DNA from: Microvirga calopogonii
GTDB taxonomy: Bacteria > Pseudomonadota > Alphaproteobacteria > Rhizobiales > Beijerinckiaceae
DNA: 61,665 nt
Assembly (NCBI RefSeq): GCF_003347665.1
Contig: NZ_QDGA01000028.1
Location: 1 to 61,665, forward strand
Direction of reading: 5' to 3'
The notes under the pieces are model-generated. The model had not been told where the DNA came from. It did no database searches and saw only the letters and a program-made list of their open reading frames with translations. The position numbers and the translations under genes are program-made. Shown here piece by piece: positions 33,687 to 42,428 of the stretch (within the stretch, counting starts at the first letter, position 1; each line of letters begins with the position of its first letter).

Positions 33687-34391
33687 ATGACCCTCCTCTC
33701 CTGCACCCTAACCGGAGTCGATCAACAGACCGATCTATCCAAAGTTATCGAGCTCTCATCTCGTTTTCCCGAAGCTGAATTTGCCATCCTGTTTTCACCT
33801 GAGCGTTCGGGAGAACAGAAGCGGTTCCCAACCTTTGAGTTCATCCAAAACATGCTGAACGCCGGCCGTGTCCGGTGGGCAGTCCATCTGTGCGGAAGGG
33901 CTGTGCCGGATTTCATTCAGTCAGCAGTTTCGAAGGGACATACGGATTGGGATCAGCAGGCCTTCCAACTTGCGACACATCCCAGGGTCTCACGGCTACA
34001 ATTGAACTTCGCATTCAGGAGAGCAAAGTTTACGGTCCATGAATTAGACACAGCGATTGAATCGCTTGCCATCCCGGTCATCACCCAGGAACACCGAGCC
34101 AATGAGGGCGTCTCATGCGCCTTAGCAGCGCCAAATCACCAGGTTCTATTCGATGCTTCAGGTGGGCGCGGTATCCCAGCATCCGAATGGGCGCCGCCAC
34201 TTGACGGTAAAATCTGCGGTTTCGCCGGCGGCCTAGGCCCGGAGACACTATCGCGTGCGCTTCGAGGCATCAAACAGGTTTGCGATGGGCGTCCATTCTG
34301 GATCGATATGGAGACCCGAATTCGGGACGAGAACGATTGGCTCGATTTGGACGCATGCGAGAGGGTTTTGCAGATTGCCCAAAGCGCGTAG
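33687..34391 (+). CDS. TrpF-like TIM-barrel protein
   Basis: The 234 residues resemble phosphoribosylanthranilate isomerase (PRAI) layout: an N-terminal TLTGVDQQTDLSKVIEL strand and helix, WAVHLCGRAVPDF near 65-78 and, late in the barrel, VLFDASGGRGIPASEW and KICGFAGGLGPETLSRAL, which match TrpF's phosphate-binding FDxSGGxG and AGGL loops. The usual catalytic Cys/Asp context of TrpF is not clear, and no other trp genes are near, so the substrate is unknown. AAGGACAGG precedes the ATG. Divergent from the 818-residue gene. Confidence 0.6.
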   Translation: MTLLSCTLTGVDQQTDLSKVIELSSRFPEAEFAILFSPERSGEQKRFPTFEFIQNMLNAGRVRWAVHLCGRAVPDFIQSAVSKGHTDWDQQAFQLATHPRVSRLQLNFAFRRAKFTVHELDTAIESLAIPVITQEHRANEGVSCALAAPNHQVLFDASGGRGIPASEWAPPLDGKICGFAGGLGPETLSRALRGIKQVCDGRPFWIDMETRIRDENDWLDLDACERVLQIAQSA

Positions 34392-34438
34392 CTGAACGAA
34401 ATCCGCCCTCCATAGATAGTCGAATATAGTGAAAGGCC

Positions 34439-34463
34439 GCGGTGATCATCACCGCCACCTCTT
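34439..34463. terminator. possible bidirectional terminator between convergent genes
   Basis: GCGGTGA-TCA-TCACCGC is a perfect short hairpin followed by CACCTCTTTT, lying between the convergent TrpF-like and spermidine-synthase-like genes. The T tract is imperfect. Confidence 0.45.
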
Positions 34464-34490
34464 TTGTTCAGTCCCTCACAATCCCCGACG

Positions 34491-36725
34491 TCAGTTCGGC
34501 GCGTCAACACTTGTCCCGGGCTGGATCAAGACTTCGTCCATTGCAGGCCCAAACCACTTGTCTTTGATCCCCTCGATGATGTTCGAGTAATCGTCGGTCC
34601 AGGGAGTGCGGGCGTAGTCGGGCCGGATCAGCTTCCATGTCTGGGCAATATCTCCCAGGTCCTCTGCTCTATGGCCGACCGCCAGAGTGATACTCGCCCC
34701 AGTCGCGTCACCGTTGGCCTGTGTCGCACCGGCATAAGTGACCAGGCCCGCCTCGGCCGCAGCTCGTGCAATGATCGCACGCAGGTCCAGGTGTCGGTTA
34801 GAAATGTGCATCACCAGCGCTCCATTTGGACTCAGCCGATCCACATAGGAGCGGATCGCCTCGACGGTGATCAAATGAGCCGGAATGGAATCTGAGGAGA
34901 AGGCATCCAGAAAGATCAGATCAAACGGAGCATGCTCTTTCTGCAGCGTAAGCCTTGCATCCCCATGGACGATCCTCGACTTTGGCGCACATTTTGCCAT
35001 GAAGGCGAATAGAGATGGATCGGTTGCGATCTCGCTCACCACGGGATCGATCTCGAAGAAGGTCCAATCCTCTCCTCCCTTGATCGAACAGGCAATACTA
35101 CCACTCCCCAGGCCGACCGCTGCGACCCGTTTGAGCCGCCCACCTTGAGCATGCCGCACTGCCTCAATCCCAAGCGCATTTGACCCCGCCGGCGTATAGT
35201 AGGTCAGCGGCTCGGGCCGGCCTGATACCGGAATGCCTTCCGCTGTCCGGAGCCTCATCGCCCCATGGATCGTGCTGCCGTGACGGATGTACCGAAACTG
35301 GCCGTCCGGAGATTCATAGACTTTGTTCACGCCAAAAAACGATCGATAGGATGTTGTCCCGACCACCAGGTCAGACAAGACCGTTACGGTGAGGGCGCAG
35401 GCAGCACCAACCAAGACCGCACCGACGGCCTTTCGCCAAGCGATGATCAAGAGAACGATCAGCAACACCCCTGTGATGAACAGGATCGTCTCGCTCAGCC
35501 GGTCGACCGCAAGGATCAAGGCGCCACAACCTAACAACAGAACAGCAGCGACAATGCCTGGATAGGCGTCCCTCGAGGTGAGATCTCTCCATGTAATCCG
35601 TCGCCCGACAAAGAGAGCGGCTACCAGGAGGATAGGGTACTCAAGAACTCCAGAAAACAGGAACGGCGCCAGCAGACCGCTGAATACGCCGCCTATCACT
35701 CCGCCGGCGGACATCCAGACATAGAACGACGTCAGGTTCCGGGCTGTGGGACGGCGTTCGTAAAGAGTCCGATGAGCGATAAGAGCGCTAATAAAGAACA
35801 CCCCGAGGTGGAGCCCTGCGAGTGCCAGAGTTTCCGACCCTTTCAGCAGCATCACGAACACAAATGCGATGCCCCAGACCTGAGCTGCCTTTAATTTAGC
35901 CGACGACGCGAACGACCTATCGCGGAATGTGAAGATGAAAGTCAGCAAAAACAGGGCTAAGGGTAGGACCCATAGAAGGGGAGCGGAGGCCACGTCCGTC
36001 GCGATATGGCCTGTGACCGCAACCAGCAGACCAGACGGGACCAAGGCAATCGCCATCCAGCCTACACGGTCCGACCACCTCACGGGAGGCTCCGCAGGGT
36101 TATCCGCGGCGGCGACTGCACCGCTGCTCACTCGGCTACGGCGGATCAGGAAAAAGCCGCAAATAGTGACGCCGCAGGCCAGAATGGCATACAGTGATGC
36201 CCAGAGAAGGCTCTGCTCCCCCAGCCGTAGCCACGGCTCGATCAGGAGCGGATAAGACAAGAGGGCGAGGAACGATCCGGCGTTTGAGGCGGCATACAGA
36301 AAGTACGGGTCTGCAGATTGCTTGTCCCCGACTTGGCCGAACCACGCTTGGAGCAATGGGCCGTTTGCCGACAAAGCAAAGAAGGGCAGCCCCACTGATG
36401 CCGCAAACACGCCTAAAAGCCACACTGCCGTCGCCCCCGATGGTTCTGGGTTCCCGAACGCAGTGACCGTGATCGGCAGGCCCGCCATCGCGATGGCCAG
36501 AACGGCAACATGCACCCCAACAGCGATGCCCCGGCGCAGCCGCGTCACCAGTAGGTTTGCATAAGCATAGCCAGCCAGCAGGAGAGCCTGGAAGAACACC
36601 AAAGCGATCGACCATACCGATGGGGAGCCGCCAAGGATTGGCAGTACCATCTTTGTGAACATTGGCTGCACGCCGAAGAGCAGGAAGGCAGACAGGAATA
36701 TAACTGAACCAAATAGGGGGAGCAT
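34491..36725 (-). CDS. membrane protein fused to spermidine-synthase-like domain
   Basis: The N-terminal two thirds (~1-450) are about 12 transmembrane helices (LFGSVIFLSAFLLFGVQPMF, WSIALVFFQALLLAGYAYANLL and so on). The rest is a Rossmann methyltransferase-like domain of the spermidine/polyamine synthase type: RVAAVGLGSGSIACSIKGGEDW (SAM/dcSAM site), TFFEIDPVVSEIA, SRIVHGDARLTL and FDLIFLDAFSSDSIPAHL. Such fused MFS/spermidine-synthase proteins are widespread, but their substrates are largely unproven. Start uncertain: the ATG of MLPLFG fits the family, while a GTG 12 codons earlier would fall inside the preceding terminator's T tract. Confidence 0.8.
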   Translation of the reverse strand: MLPLFGSVIFLSAFLLFGVQPMFTKMVLPILGGSPSVWSIALVFFQALLLAGYAYANLLVTRLRRGIAVGVHVAVLAIAMAGLPITVTAFGNPEPSGATAVWLLGVFAASVGLPFFALSANGPLLQAWFGQVGDKQSADPYFLYAASNAGSFLALLSYPLLIEPWLRLGEQSLLWASLYAILACGVTICGFFLIRRSRVSSGAVAAADNPAEPPVRWSDRVGWMAIALVPSGLLVAVTGHIATDVASAPLLWVLPLALFLLTFIFTFRDRSFASSAKLKAAQVWGIAFVFVMLLKGSETLALAGLHLGVFFISALIAHRTLYERRPTARNLTSFYVWMSAGGVIGGVFSGLLAPFLFSGVLEYPILLVAALFVGRRITWRDLTSRDAYPGIVAAVLLLGCGALILAVDRLSETILFITGVLLIVLLIIAWRKAVGAVLVGAACALTVTVLSDLVVGTTSYRSFFGVNKVYESPDGQFRYIRHGSTIHGAMRLRTAEGIPVSGRPEPLTYYTPAGSNALGIEAVRHAQGGRLKRVAAVGLGSGSIACSIKGGEDWTFFEIDPVVSEIATDPSLFAFMAKCAPKSRIVHGDARLTLQKEHAPFDLIFLDAFSSDSIPAHLITVEAIRSYVDRLSPNGALVMHISNRHLDLRAIIARAAAEAGLVTYAGATQANGDATGASITLAVGHRAEDLGDIAQTWKLIRPDYARTPWTDDYSNIIEGIKDKWFGPAMDEVLIQPGTSVDAPN

Positions 36726-36762
36726 CGTCGAAACGTCCGCGTGACTGGAAACGTGCCTCACT

Positions 36763-36790
36763 AAGAAAAAGGCCGAGCGTTATGCCCGGC
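36763..36790 (-). terminator. terminator after the outer-membrane protein gene
   Basis: On the minus strand GGCCGGGC-ATAA-(C)GCTCGGCC pairs with one mismatch and is followed by TTTTTCTT. It lies ~30 bases after the OMP stop and directly before the polytopic spermidine-synthase-like gene. Confidence 0.8.
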
Positions 36791-36820
36791 CCCCTTTCAC
36801 CATCATGAAGTGACGGCAGC

Positions 36821-37627
36821 TCACCATTTGAAGTTCAGGCCGGCGCGGACGAGATTGCCATTGTTGTCGCTACGCACATGGTAGTCAGCGGCCTCGCCTA
36901 CAGCGCCGACGTCATACTTCGATGTCCCCAGGTTATAGTAGAGATATTCGAACTTACCCGTCAGGTTGTTGGTGATGACGTATTCAGTGCCGGCGCCAAC
37001 CGTCCAGCCAGTGCGGGTCTCATCACCATTGCCACTAATGGGCTCAAGAGGCGTCACCACGCGGCCAGTCGTCACCGTGCCCTCAACAAGCGCATTGTTC
37101 TTCACGTCTCCGAAGGCCAAGCCACCGGTTCCGTAAACGAAGAACCGATCCGCCGCCACGCCAAGGCGACCGCGCACGGTGCTCAACCACTCAAGGCTGT
37201 TCTGGACCGTCACCGTTCCGTTGACAGTATACCCCGTGCCCTCAACCGTTCGCGGCATGGACAAGGCCTTCACGTCATCGAGGTAGCTGATGTCGCCTTC
37301 GATGCCGAACACAAGCAGACCCGTCTGCCAGTTGTAGCCAGCTTGGGCGCCGCCGATGAAAGTCTGGAAGTCATCCTTGGGACGAACCCAGCCGCCGAGT
37401 TCGGACACGACGGTGTCGCTTCCGAATTGGCCCTGACTCTCGCCATACGCCAGTCCCGCATTGCCTCCGACATAGACACCGGTCCACACGAAACCCGGCT
37501 TCAGGCTCTGAACAGCGGACGGCAGGATCGACGAGAACGACGGCGCGGAAAGATCGGCGGCGATCGAAGAAGTGCTGACAAGAGCCAGCGCAGCGGCAGC
37601 AATGAAACCCTTCAGATGATTGTTCAT
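36821..37627 (-). CDS. Omp25/31-type outer-membrane beta-barrel protein
   Basis: A 268-residue protein with a signal peptide (FIAAAALALVSTSSIAA, cut before DLSAP) and alternating beta strands of an eight-stranded barrel: WTGVYVGGNAGLAYG, FIGGAQAGYNWQTG, LVFGIEGDISYLD, WLSTVRGRLGVAADRFFVYGTGGLAFGDV, GWTVGAGTEYVITNNLTGKFEYLYY, ending in GLNFKW with the terminal aromatic used by the BAM machinery. This is the Brucella Omp25/31 and rhizobial RopB group of surface proteins. AGGAG precedes the ATG. Upstream, the reverse strand has TAATTCG ~85 bases before the start. Confidence 0.85.
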   Translation of the reverse strand: MNNHLKGFIAAAALALVSTSSIAADLSAPSFSSILPSAVQSLKPGFVWTGVYVGGNAGLAYGESQGQFGSDTVVSELGGWVRPKDDFQTFIGGAQAGYNWQTGLLVFGIEGDISYLDDVKALSMPRTVEGTGYTVNGTVTVQNSLEWLSTVRGRLGVAADRFFVYGTGGLAFGDVKNNALVEGTVTTGRVVTPLEPISGNGDETRTGWTVGAGTEYVITNNLTGKFEYLYYNLGTSKYDVGAVGEAADYHVRSDNNGNLVRAGLNFKW

Positions 37628-37841
37628 GATTTGCGAAACTCCTGGTGTTCGATAGGCCGCTGTTATCCGATCGCCCCGCCCCTGTCTGCAATAAAGCGGG
37701 AGAACACGAATTAAAAAGGGGGAAGCCGAACAGTTTGGTAAAGACCTCGCCTCTTTTCTGAAGAGCCGTCCAAATCCGGATCAATCCCTCTCAAAACCCC
37801 TGAAATTCTAGGGGCTTCCACTCGCGCCAGGAGGCGCACTC

Positions 37842-38294
37842 ATGGAGACATTTACAGTCACCGTCGCCTTCTATGATGCCTGGCGGGTCCAGACACTCGT
37901 GACGAAGGCGGAATCGCCCCTGAAGGCAGGGGAGAGCGCTATCCGCCTGGCCGACGGTCGACGGGTTGAGCGCTACAAACTCGAATCGTGGGATCCCAGC
38001 GCCAGCTTCGTTGCCGGTATCCGGCCCGGCGGCAAACTCTCGGACAACAAGTTTGAATTGGATCCGGTACTCAAGGGCCCAGTTCCGTTCCGACTGTCTG
38101 AGGAGTTCGCGGCCGGGAGCCCATGCTCGGGTGAGACGGCGCAAAGCCTGGTCGAGACACTGGCCATGCTGCGCCTTTGGGCTGCCGATCAGCTCGGCGG
38201 CGCTGCGAGATGCGCCCGCCTGCCTGCGGATCATCCCATCAAACGAGCCTCGAGAGCACTCCTGGCCGCCAAACGAGAAGGCCTGACCCTGTGA
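37842..38294 (+). CDS. hypothetical protein, first of a four-gene overlapping operon
   Basis: Not recognised. 150 residues; beta-rich N-terminus (METFTVTVAFYDAWRVQTLV), GRRVERYKLESWD and a helical C-terminus (SLVETLAMLRLWAADQL). A very good ribosome site (AGGAGG, seven bases before ATG). It overlaps the next gene by four bases (GTGA), implying coupled translation. No signal or membrane helix. Confidence 0.55.
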   Translation: METFTVTVAFYDAWRVQTLVTKAESPLKAGESAIRLADGRRVERYKLESWDPSASFVAGIRPGGKLSDNKFELDPVLKGPVPFRLSEEFAAGSPCSGETAQSLVETLAMLRLWAADQLGGAARCARLPADHPIKRASRALLAAKREGLTL

Positions 38295-38569
38295 GCACGA
38301 CTGAACGATCGCCTGTTGGCACTCCGTCCCGTGGCTCTGGCCCGCAATTGCTGGGCTTCCAGCTGGCCGATCGGTCCGGGCACAACATCCAAGGCGACGA
38401 CGAGGACCCTCTCAACCTCATGTCGTTTCAGATCATGACGCCTGCCTATGCGGTCGCCGCGATGGGGAAACTTGGAGGCGATCCCCGGTATCTCCTGATG
38501 CCGATCTTTGAGGGAGACATCGAAGAACCCAGCCTCATCGGTCCTAGCGTCACGGAGATCAGCCAATGA
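38291..38569 (+). CDS. hypothetical protein, second of the overlapping operon
   Basis: Not recognised. 92 residues from a GTG that overlaps the upstream stop (GTGA). Contains GPQLLGFQLADRSGHNIQGDDEDPLNLMSF and a Gly/Pro-rich C-terminus ending GPSVTEISQ. It overlaps the next gene by four bases (ATGA). The length and coupling suggest a small subunit of a complex with its neighbours. Confidence 0.5.
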   Translation: MSTTERSPVGTPSRGSGPQLLGFQLADRSGHNIQGDDEDPLNLMSFQIMTPAYAVAAMGKLGGDPRYLLMPIFEGDIEEPSLIGPSVTEISQ

Positions 38570-38868
38570 CGAAGCTTTTGAACCTCGACGAAATGCTCGA
38601 CTGCGCCAAGGAAATCGGGCTCCCGGACGCGGATCTCTGGGCAGGTCAACTCGAAACCATCGGTTCGACCATGGCGGCCTCCATCGCAGACAAGCTCGGG
38701 GTCATCGCAGGGGACGCCTCCGCCGAGGGAGTGGCCTTCGCCGGCACCTGTGCCCCGTTCAATCCGGCCTTCGAAGGACAGCCTTGCCCCGACGCTTTAG
38801 ATCAATTCGATCCGGATGGCGACTGGGGCACCCAAGCGGATGTCGATAAGGAGACCGCAAATGCATGA
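38566..38868 (+). CDS. hypothetical protein, third of the overlapping operon
   Basis: Not recognised. 100 acidic residues: an N-terminal helical MLDCAKEIGLPDADLWAGQLE and a C-terminus rich in Asp (CPDALDQFDPDGDWGTQADVD). ATGA overlap with the preceding gene, eight-base overlap with the next. Soluble. Confidence 0.5.
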   Translation: MTKLLNLDEMLDCAKEIGLPDADLWAGQLETIGSTMAASIADKLGVIAGDASAEGVAFAGTCAPFNPAFEGQPCPDALDQFDPDGDWGTQADVDKETANA

Positions 38869-39715
38869 GAGAGAGCTTAATCACGCCAGGGCAGTTCTGA
38901 AAGCTGCTGGGTTCTCCAGCTACCACAACTACCCGCCCTATGAGGATTTCGACCACTGGCTCAACAATGACCAGGCCGTGGTGATCACGCTTAATGGCGA
39001 TGATGGGACCTTTTATGGCCTGTACCGGGCGAACAAGGAACCCGGTGGCGACCTGGAAACGTCCGCAAGCCATGTGCGGCAGGGCCTGCTCTCCGCGCTT
39101 TCCTCTGACACAGTCGAAGACATTGTCCGCAAATTCGACTCGGCTCTGGTCTTCCCGACCCGACGGTCAACTCCGAGTTCCCCGGGCCCTGTCATCACGG
39201 CCGAAACGGTCCTGCAGGAGTTTGTCTCCGACGTTATGGCCGCGCATGGCACGCAGGGCCAGTCCATTGCCGATGTTCGTGACAGTCTCGAAGAGGAATG
39301 GCCCGATCTTGCCCCCACCTTCCTGAAGGCGGTTGTGGCTCTCAACAACGAGCATGTTGACGCTGCACGGTGTCTGCTCGACCTAGCCCCTGAGCAGAAC
39401 CTCCTCCAGGAGCATCCCAGTGCCCTCGTGAGGGTTCAACTGGTCAAAGGGGCCGCCTACCGCATCAGGAAGGAGGGCGCACGCCTTCTGCAGAACGTGA
39501 CCCTGCCCAGCGGCGGCACGACTAACAAGCGGATCGAACTCCCTGCCGGGGCCGAGATCATCTTCCAAGGATCTCAGCAGGGCCCAGGCTCCGATCCTGG
39601 CTATGAGCAGCAATTCACCTACCTGGGGCAGGACGGGCGTTTCTGGCCGACAACCACGATGGGTCTCGCCATAGCGAACGAATGGCTCAGTCCAATCGAG
39701 CCCTCCACTAGGTAG
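38861..39715 (+). CDS. hypothetical protein, fourth of the overlapping operon
   Basis: Not recognised. 284 residues from the ATG (MHEREL) preceded by AAGGAGACC; an earlier in-frame extension is rejected. The N-terminal third has YHNYPPYEDFDHWLNNDQAVVIT and GTFYGLYRANKEPGGD. A central helical region (SIADVRDSLEEEWPDLAPTFL) and a beta-rich C-terminus (IELPAGAEIIFQGSQQG, FTYLGQDGRFWPTT) follow. No catalytic motif is evident. Confidence 0.5.
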   Translation: MHERELNHARAVLKAAGFSSYHNYPPYEDFDHWLNNDQAVVITLNGDDGTFYGLYRANKEPGGDLETSASHVRQGLLSALSSDTVEDIVRKFDSALVFPTRRSTPSSPGPVITAETVLQEFVSDVMAAHGTQGQSIADVRDSLEEEWPDLAPTFLKAVVALNNEHVDAARCLLDLAPEQNLLQEHPSALVRVQLVKGAAYRIRKEGARLLQNVTLPSGGTTNKRIELPAGAEIIFQGSQQGPGSDPGYEQQFTYLGQDGRFWPTTTMGLAIANEWLSPIEPSTR

Positions 39716-39830
39716 AAGTACCGTCTTGACCCCGTTGTCCACGACTTCTGTAGGCGGGCGCCTCGACAAATGATCGAACCGTCTCAATAAGTCCCGAAAT
39801 CTGCACTTCAATTCGTCTGTTGGAGCCCTG

Positions 39831-40256
39831 ATGAAGAAATCCGCTTTGGCCTTCGGTCTGGTAACGCTTTCCTTGGCCGCCCTCACCACCTCACCTGTTC
39901 TCGCGAGGGACCCGTTCGCAGGAGGATACGAGGGCACTGATAGCGTCTGCGCAAAGAACGTATCCTGCAGCTTTGAGATCGATCCGGTCGCAGGTGGGAA
40001 GTCCTACACTGCTGTCTTCGAGGCGGAACAGCAGGGACGCAGCCCCGACGGTCTCATTACGCGCAAGACACTCTGCAAAGTGACCGCACAGCTGACGCGG
40101 GAGGGTAAGCGCCTCAAAGGCGCTTTCCCTGATGGGCAGCCGATCGAGATCACCCAGGCGGGTGCCGCCACCGTAGCGGTGAGCAAAAGCTCAACTCGCC
40201 CTTGCGGTGTGCCGTTTTCGATCAGCGGCAAATACGAAAACATCATGGATTACTGA
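39831..40256 (+). CDS. secreted hypothetical protein
   Basis: Not recognised. 141 residues with a signal peptide (SALAFGLVTLSLAALTTSPVLA, then RDPFAGG) and four Cys in the mature part (VCAKNVSC, KTLCKVT, RPCGVPF). It ends SKSSTRPCGVPFSISGKYENIM. A degenerate copy of this C-terminal stretch lies ~1.6 kb downstream at 41842. GGAG precedes the ATG. Convergent with the minus-strand gene at 40328. Confidence 0.55.
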   Translation: MKKSALAFGLVTLSLAALTTSPVLARDPFAGGYEGTDSVCAKNVSCSFEIDPVAGGKSYTAVFEAEQQGRSPDGLITRKTLCKVTAQLTREGKRLKGAFPDGQPIEITQAGAATVAVSKSSTRPCGVPFSISGKYENIMDY

Positions 40257-40327
40257 GCGTCGATCCGATCAACGTAGTTAAGAGGCGAGGCGTCGAAAGA
40301 TAATCCTCGCCGTATCTCCGTCAATGT

Positions 40328-41467
40328 TTATCGAACTTGCCCTATTGCAACTGCTGTAAAAGCTCGGTCGAGCGCTGGCTTGAGCTTTCTGACTATTTCG
40401 TCGGGAACCTGAACGGGGACGTAGATAGAACTTGAGACGGCCTTAAGGCCTGCTGTTGATGCCGTTCCTGCATGCGCTAGAACCGTATATCCATCGGGTG
40501 GGGACTCAGACACCACTTTCACGGCATTTGCGCCATTGGCTCCCACTACGTTTTGGACAGTGGCTGAAATGCCCCTAAGCTGAAGCGCACGGACAGTTGG
40601 GCGCATCATGGAATCAAGTTTTCCACCAGGCGCCTCAGCCACTACAAATGTAATGGTACGAGCAGGATAGAACTGCGCTGCGTTCGGGTCCGGTTCGTAA
40701 CGCGGCTGGATTCGAACTGACTCGATTGGTGCTACTGGTTTGATGTCTTTCAGCGCAGGGATAAACGCAAAGCAAGAATAAGAGTAGCGACCTCGATGCG
40801 TCAGGCTGATTTCGATCAAGTAGTCGCGCCCCTCATTGCGGTCGATCTTGTACTGTGACTGGTTCAGTAAGACCTGTTGACCCTTCTCTATAAGTTCTGA
40901 GCTTGCCCCTTCTGAACTTACGGATGACGACCTAACTGTCGGAAGCTCAGCGTCCATGCTTCTCCAGTTCATGGTGAACAGTATGGCTTTGCCATAAGGG
41001 CTCGCCCAGCAGCTTAAATTTTCTTTCCGAAGAATGCACGCCTTCCAAGCAGATACAACCCCGGAAGCGACTGTGGACTGGGCATAAAACTCGAATGCCT
41101 TTTCGCTCCTATCTGAGCTTACGTCGGAGCAGTTTTTTTGTTGCCAGACCGAGAGTTGAGATTGGGTAAGACTGCTTGCCGTCACACTACTACCCTCACC
41201 GCTTGCGCCAAAGAGGCCGTAGTTGACCGACCCGCCCCCGCTATCGGTTTGGGATTCTTGTTTCGCTAAGTAGGAGCGCGCTTCTTGTAACGAAGCATTG
41301 CATGCCCAGTACCTCTCTGCATTCGCGTATGAACGATCCGTCTTCTTCTCGAATCGTTCGATCAAGTTGGCGCGCAGTATGTCACCGCATTCGTCCGCTA
41401 AGACAGAACCGGGGAAGGACATAAGGGAAAGCAGGACGCCGATGGCGCAATGATGTAGCTTTGCCAT
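40328..41467 (-). CDS. secreted protein with Bug/TctC-like C-terminal segment
   Basis: 379 residues, signal peptide (HHCAIGVLLSLMSFPGSVLA, then DECGD). The first ~240 residues are unrecognised and Cys-containing (CGDILRANLIERFEKK, YWACNASLQEARSYLAKQ, CWASPYGKAILFTMNW). The last ~120 residues resemble the tripartite-tricarboxylate receptor (TctC/Bug) family: YPARTITFVVAEAPGGKLDSMMRP, then VQNVVGANGANAVKVVSESPPDGYTVL, matching the family's YPxRPITLVVPFAPGG and N-PGAGG-APPDGYTLL motifs, though the sequence ends early. The ATG is chosen because GGAGTGAG precedes it. A chimera, or a lineage-specific partial Bug domain. Confidence 0.6.
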   Translation of the reverse strand: MAKLHHCAIGVLLSLMSFPGSVLADECGDILRANLIERFEKKTDRSYANAERYWACNASLQEARSYLAKQESQTDSGGGSVNYGLFGASGEGSSVTASSLTQSQLSVWQQKNCSDVSSDRSEKAFEFYAQSTVASGVVSAWKACILRKENLSCWASPYGKAILFTMNWRSMDAELPTVRSSSVSSEGASSELIEKGQQVLLNQSQYKIDRNEGRDYLIEISLTHRGRYSYSCFAFIPALKDIKPVAPIESVRIQPRYEPDPNAAQFYPARTITFVVAEAPGGKLDSMMRPTVRALQLRGISATVQNVVGANGANAVKVVSESPPDGYTVLAHAGTASTAGLKAVSSSIYVPVQVPDEIVRKLKPALDRAFTAVAIGQVR

Positions 41468-41835
41468 GGTTCTCACTCCGGGATGCGGCCAATGAAGCAC
41501 TAAGGACGACACAGGCTAACGCGACTGGAGATTCAAAACACCTAAGGTAAGCCTCAAGCCCGATAGGACGGAGCTTGAGCGAATTCTACTCAGAGGCCGA
41601 TTCAAACCATTGAGACAAAACGCGTTTCTATTTCTCCGAGCATCCTGATGCAGCAGAACTGATTGTTCAGTCAATCAGTATAAGGATTGTCTTGACCACT
41701 CTAAACTTCGCCGTAGTCACCAGCGCATAACTCCCGCAATCTCGGCGTTGCAAAACATTCTATCACGGAATTAATCGGTTTCGCGGAAATCCTGTCCTGG
41801 CGGTTATATTACCGGAATCGCGCGATCGACTGACG

Positions 41836-41912
41836 TCCGCGATGAGCAAAAACTCCGGTAGCTTTTGGACCCTGCCATTCACGATCAGCGGGAACTACCA
41901 ACCCATTCAGGT
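41836..41912 (+). pseudogene. degenerate copy of the C-terminus of the 39831 secreted protein
   Basis: The reading MSKNSGSFWTLPFTISGNYQPI here matches SKSSTRPCGVPFSISGKYENI at the end of the upstream secreted protein in order and spacing. The surrounding open frame (about 60 codons from 41842) has no start context and continues into unrelated sequence. The rest of the 41468-42066 stretch is AT-rich and shows no gene. Confidence 0.4.
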
Positions 41913-42066
41913 ACATAGTTCCGATCTGATTGACGTAGTTTATGAGCGTGGGGACAAGAGATACTCTTCGCCCTCTTTGTTCTGTCGAGCATCCCTCAGC
42001 GAGAGTCTGCATCTCCCGAAGCCATGAGTGGCTGAGAGCGACAATTGAAAACCCCAGGAAACCTTT

Positions 42067-42384
42067 ATGACCGACGCTGTATTCAAGCCAGCGGTGGAGT
42101 ACCCGCTGCGTGCCTTCTTGGATCTGTCCACCGCGCATCTCCGGCCGGAGACGATCAACCATCTGAACACGCTCGAAAACGACGAGCTTCCGTTCTCGGG
42201 CGGCGTCACCCAGCACGGCTGGCTCGTCTACGCCCCACACGAAGCTGACCTCAAGGCTTATCCGAAGTGCCCGCCCGAAATTGTCGAAGCGATGAAGAAG
42301 GCCCGTGAGCTCGGCGCCGACTATGTCCTCTACGACAACGAGGCCGACCCGGACCCGGATGTTCTTCCGGTGTTTGAGCATTGA
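42067..42384 (+). CDS. DUF5983-like plasmid protein
   Basis: 105 residues resembling the DUF5983 family of plasmid and phage hypotheticals: RAFLDLSTAHLRPETINHL (~15-33), GGVTQHGWLVYAP (~45-57), IVEAMKKARELGADYVLYDNEADP (~72-95) and a Leu-Pro end, VLPVFEH. Function unknown. AGGAAACC precedes the ATG. Followed by another plasmid hypothetical 44 bases on. Confidence 0.6.
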   Translation: MTDAVFKPAVEYPLRAFLDLSTAHLRPETINHLNTLENDELPFSGGVTQHGWLVYAPHEADLKAYPKCPPEIVEAMKKARELGADYVLYDNEADPDPDVLPVFEH

Positions 42385-42428
42385 CCCCATCCCGATCGAC
42401 CAAAGCAGTCCAGTCAACGAGGATAGAC

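Noticed and set aside
36878..37714. A 278-codon plus-strand frame opposite the outer-membrane protein
   Set aside because: Antisense to a well-supported beta-barrel gene with signal peptide and terminal aromatic.
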